In this document: positions 60,353 through 64,000 of the stretch, piece after piece
Layout of the letters: every line of letters starts with the position of its first letter
Position numbering within the stretch: the first letter of the stretch is position 1
NCBI RefSeq assembly: GCF_011397635.1
Contig: NC_064753.1
Location: forward strand, 41,350,322 to 41,414,321
Source of the DNA: Epinephelus fuscoguttatus
Taxonomy: Eukaryota; Chordata; Actinopteri; Perciformes; Serranidae
DNA: 64,000 nucleotides
Direction: 5' to 3'
Program-made: the position numbers and the translations under genes
The notes under the pieces: model-generated
Seen by the model: only the letters and a program-made list of their open reading frames with translations
Told to the model about the DNA's origin: nothing
The model's database searches: none

Positions 60353-62124
60353 ATTAACAACCAAAAATTACACAGGAATTTTCTTTGACTACCACTGTAT
60401 TGTGTATGAAAAAACAAACAAAAAACAGGAAATCTGTTATATTTGATTTTGCACAATGTTGAAAAATGTTCTTGTATATGATTTTACCTCATTAAATATT
60501 TTCGTCCCCTGTATACCATCCTAACGAGGATTTCAAAGACATAGATTTTACCTTCAGTATTTGCACAGCGGAGGAGATTTTTTTCTCTTTTCTTTTCTCT
60601 GTTCATGTGTCAGATACTGTACGTTTGATGCTCACAGAAGAGGACACAAGGCTGCCGCTTCAGGCAGCAGGAAGGATTTTTTTGTCTATTGTACGCCTTG
60701 AACGCTAACAGTGTTAATTAAAACCAAACAAAAAAACCAAAACAATGCCAGCAGCAGCAGCGGCAGCAGCAGTTGGCTGCTAAGTGTCTGTGGATCTCCT
60801 AAACAAACTGCAGGGCCCTGAGCTGCATCAAGAGGCTCAGCCGAGGTTCAATCTGACATTTATCTCTCCCGGCCATTCTGCTGATGGCAGCACGATGTCG
60901 CTTTAGGAAGCAGCTGTTTACTGTCAGAGATCTAGGTCAGGACAGAGAGAGCCGGACACACGGCCGGCCACGCTCCTGCCAACAGTTTACACGCAGTCTG
61001 CACGGCCTCCAGTACATCTGGAAGGGCCCCTGAATGATACAGGGGGCCTGGGATTGTCGATTTTTATTTTAGATATTTAGGATTCTGTACTGTATTGCTA
61101 TTTCAGCATGGTTGAAATTAGCATAGGACAAGAAACCTCAGAGCAGAACTGAAGTCAAAAACCAGATGGTAGAAACAAAAATGACCAAAGTCAAACAGTA
61201 AAAAGTTTATGCATGAACTTAAAATAAATAAACTGATAACTAAGATCAGCATAATCAAGGATGTCCCTTTCATAGCTGTTCTGGAGCTTTTGGTTACATC
61301 ACATGATCTTCATCAGCACATCTGCTGTTTGTCAAAACAAGAACTTTAACCATCAACATCACTGGTGTCTGTCCAATACTTTGGTTTATAATGAAATACT
61401 GTAGAATATATAAAATAATGGGCCTAGCACCACAAATTGGCTTGCGGGTGTTGAAGCTTTGTGTGGAGCTGAGGAGGAGCGATGGGTAGAGCTGAAGCTC
61501 CCCTGTCACTCAAAGCAGCCACACCTTTAATTACATGTAACTTTAAGCCTTAATAAAATGTAAAGGGGTCATTTAGACTGTATAAAAAAAATCACCCCCC
61601 GTACAGTTGTCATGAAGGGTCAAATTAGCTTTAGACATCAAAACTGTCATTTGAGAAAATGCAGTTTTTGGCACTTCTGTGTTGGCTTCATTTTTCAGCA
61701 CTGGAAGTTGCAGCTTGGTTAGCATGCTAATGTTAGCAATTAGTGTAAAGCACTGTGCCCCAACCCGGTCTTAATCTGAAGCTGTGGAAATCTGATGCTT
61801 GGCTGTGTCTTGCAGCGTCAGACACTGATGTAAAAAGCCGTGCTTTAACGTCAGTATGCTATGCAGCCAGTCATTATAGTTTAACAGCGACCAGCATCAG
61901 GGGGAAACACGATCACAGTGAAAGTCTCACTAGGCTGGGTGGGAGAGGTGGTGAAAGGGTCCAATAAACCCCAACTTTCACCTGGGAGAGCGGCGCTCGT
62001 GTCATGTAAGATCATAAAGCCAAACCCTGTTCTCAAACCTAACCACGTGTCTTTGTTGCCTAGACCGCACCATGTGCGTTAGTTGTTGAAGGAAAAAAAA
62101 CGTCATTTAATTGTACCAATGTTG

Positions 62125-62700
62125 TACCCTGGAACTCCAGAGTTCTCACGAGAGTACAATTTGAATTTGCTCAGCGAGTCACTCTGGCAATCAGTAATGA
62201 TGCTCATTATCCATGCCGTTGGAGCCGAGCTGCACCAATCACATCGGTGTATCTGATATAGGCGGACCAGAGGCGAGCTAAACAGATGACGACAGCGCTG
62301 CGATGACAAAGTCCAGAATCAGTCAGTAAACATCGCAAGATGGCTACGGATGAACACCAGTTGTTTGAAACAGCTTTTGCCGCTACAGTGAATGAGTTAG
62401 ACTTGGCTTTTTCTCTAACAGAGGAACAAAAGACGGCGCTCGAATCTTTCCTTTGCAAGAAGGACGTTTTTGCTGTTTTGCCAACCGGATACGGCAAGAG
62501 TCTAATCTACCAGTTAGCTCCGCTGGTAGCTAAGCGTATACGTCACCCCGTGTATTGTTCTGATTGGTCGTTGTGTTATCCAATTGTGTGCAGTGATATT
62601 TACAAATGCATGCTTGGTGCCGCCCCTCGAGTTGGGCCATTTTCATTACCCATGGCCAGACCGTAAATCTTTCTAGATTTGGGTCTGGATTTTCAGGCTA
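62125..62700 (+). mobile_element. small TIR element carrying a helicase fragment
   Basis: Left end TACCCTGGAACTCCAGA and inverted right end TAGCCTGAAAATCCAGA match at 13 of 17 positions. The flanks CCAATGTTG (62116-62124) and CCAATGTGG (62701-62709) form a 9-bp direct repeat with one mismatch. Length 576 bp. The 9-bp duplication suggests a Mutator-like or related transposase acting in trans, but this is inference. The interior is largely the RecQ-like reading frame. Confidence 0.6.
62340..62666 (+). pseudogene. RecQ-like DNA helicase N-terminal fragment
   Basis: A 108-codon frame starting MATDEHQLFETAFAATVNEL. Residues about 28-63 (LTEEQKTALESFLCKKDVFA, then VLPTGYGKSLIYQLAPLVAK) match the Q-motif-to-Walker-A region of superfamily-2 RecQ helicases, with the ATP-binding GYGKS intact. 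After the motif the frame runs into unrelated sequence (HPVYCSDWSLCYP...) and stops; motifs Ia-VI (DEAH-like box and others) are absent. It is enclosed by the inverted repeats of the surrounding element. Whether the ATG is used is unknown. Confidence 0.72.
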
Positions 62701-63444
62701 CCAATGTGGTGTGTTTATTCTGAAAGAGACTGTATGTAAACAGTAAATGTCCTGTGAAAACAAAAGTGTATTTTGAAAGAAGACAATGCATGTAACAGGC
62801 AGAACTTGACACAGTATCCTAAAATGTCAACAAGGATGCACTTTACGGTTTGTGACTGAAATATGAAAGCAACATTCAGGCTGCCATATGAAAACAGCTG
62901 GAGTTAGAGCTGTTTGGTGGAGGGTGGGTTGAAGACAGTTTCAGAGTTAGCGGGGTCTGCACTGAAAATAGCTCACACTAATGTAACGTGCCAGCAGGCC
63001 TAAAGAGAAAATAGAAAAAATAACAGAAATAGGGACCCTGTTCAGCAGATTTAACATCATATGAGAGGAAAGGTCAGGGGGTCACAGGGAGTGAATTCAG
63101 CAGGGTCCTTGAGTGCAAACAGTAGGTTTTTGGAAATCTGGCCACTAGTTTTCAAAATAACAGAGAAAATGACATCAACAAGTAATAAAAAAATGTGTGT
63201 TTAGTTTATTTATCAAAACAGAAAAGTTAATAACACACCTCAGTACAGGAAGCATCGACTATCCTTAAAAAACCTTTCTATGTTGACGGAGCGCCGTGAG
63301 TTCATCTGCACAGAGATGTGTGATGTGGAAGATGAAGCTCTGCTTCCAGAGCTTTCCACCTGACACACCTGACACACCTGACACACAGGTAAGAGGCTCA
63401 GCGGCCACAATCAGATCCCAAAGGCAGCTTTATCAAACTGTTAT

Positions 63445-63485
<41 letters not shown>

Positions 63486-63609
63486 ATGCAGGGCTGGTGG
63501 GAAGATGCAGCCACACTGCCGTCGTCAGCACTGGCCAGATCAGATTTAACAGTCCCCCCCTCCATCTCCATCCTCCTCCTTGAGTTTCCTTCATGGTAAC
63601 AGTCTCCCG

Positions 63610-63642
<33 letters not shown>

Positions 63643-64000
63643 CTTTTATCCTCTTCCATATGTGTGGCCTGCTCAGGCTGCAGAGGTTACTTAGTGTGAG
63701 GGCGGTGATGTAATCGGCTGTGTTGTAAGGTGTGAGCCACAGATGTGATAAAAAAAAAAACAAAAAAAAAAAACATGACCAACATGTTTAAGTAAAATCA
63801 CTTTTTTAGTTGCTGTTCGGTCATCTGATTATAGAAACAAAGATTTATTATTACACCCAAAAAAATATATCAGAGTTATTGTTCAGTTAAACAAGTGCTA
63901 ATACTTACAATACTTATCAGTACTTCTTGTTTCTGTAATGAAAGCCATGCATCTCCAGTGTTCTCCAGTCTCCATTTTTCTTTACAAGCTGAAAAAGTTT
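62701..64000. other. gene-poor right end with two microsatellites
   Basis: No supported exon. Contains a short tandem of the decamer CCTGACACAC (three units, about 63359-63388), a (CA)n tract at 63450-63482 and a (TG)n tract at 63611-63640, which lie as inverted arms about 130 bases apart. Confidence 0.6.
63450..63640. repeat. pair of opposed microsatellites, (CA)n and (TG)n
   Basis: (CA)n of about 16 units and (TG)n of about 15 units flank a 130-base unique spacer, so the strand could fold into a hairpin. A long minus-strand open frame across them is a by-product of the repeats. Confidence 0.9.

Larger units (their letters stand above)
53510..62124. other. long gene-poor region
   Basis: No exon was supported over 8.6 kb. 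Repeats: an old retroelement-like patch at 54950-55390 (TTTAGGCACAAAAACCATTTGGTTGTGG, GTTGGTCTCAAACAGTTGTCTGCAG), a near-complete family B copy (55500-56018), a G-rich minisatellite (56379-56429), an AATAA-rich tract (56630-56710), family E copy 2 (58985-59255) and family A (60028-60352). Repeat-free, moderately GC-rich islands at about 53700-54120, 57410-57570 (with a TAATTAG homeobox core) and 60740-61020 are candidates for conserved non-coding elements. Confidence 0.45.

Noticed and set aside
63398..63763. 121-codon minus-strand open frame
   Set aside because: It is created by reading through (CA)n and (TG)n tracts (Thr-His and Cys-Val runs).

Overview
The window is nuclear DNA of a bony fish, most likely a percomorph teleost. 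It has vertebrate multi-exon genes with GT-AG introns, long AT-rich introns, many (CA)n microsatellites, and a dense load of fish-type interspersed repeats (L2-like LINE, tRNA-derived SINE, Tc1, hAT, PIF/Harbinger and TTAA-flanked MITEs). No prokaryotic operon, CRISPR array or rRNA is present.

Three protein-coding genes can be built exon by exon. (1) Positions 6-17448, minus strand: the 5' part of slc24a1 (K+-dependent Na+/Ca2+ exchanger, NCKX1-type). It has one non-coding exon and five coding exons; the second half of the transporter lies beyond the left edge. (2) Positions 22332-34444, minus strand: a complete 11-exon hacd3 (very-long-chain 3-hydroxyacyl-CoA dehydratase 3, CS + HACD domains). 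All phases agree and the joined exons give 361 codons plus stop. (3) Positions 38389-46907, plus strand: a complete 10-exon slc22a18 (12-TM MFS organic cation transporter-like). All phases agree and the joined exons give 424 codons plus stop. hacd3 and slc22a18 stand head to head, about 3.9 kb apart; slc24a1 and hacd3 are in tandem. The slc24a1-hacd3 neighbourhood matches human 15q22, whereas human SLC22A18 is on 11p15, so the junction near 34.5-38.4 kb is of evolutionary interest. I saw no functional link between the three products: plasma-membrane Ca2+ extrusion, ER fatty-acid elongation and a membrane organic-cation carrier.

The introns and the gene-poor right third (about 47.5-64 kb) are mostly repeats. 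The best-defined are: a dead Tc1-like transposon with its TA target duplication and the first catalytic Asp changed (13235-14628); a 5'-truncated L2-like LINE, apparently nested in an older inverted-repeat element, inside the last hacd3 intron (23805-27183); a 566-bp hAT-type MITE with a perfect 8-bp target duplication between hacd3 and slc22a18 (36657-37222); a foldback element whose loop carries a broken reading frame resembling the cysteine-rich P2X7 'ballast' domain (3765-4646); a small inverted-repeat element carrying a RecQ-like helicase N-terminal piece (62125-62700); and a decayed BED/hAT transposase interrupted by a second hAT MITE (52400-53509). The last two transposase-type pieces, the helicase piece and the ballast-like piece suggest gene-fragment capture or decay rather than working genes.

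Limits: repeat family names are from pattern recognition without a library search, exon calls are from splice signals and protein similarity recalled from the families, and transcription start sites are not defined.
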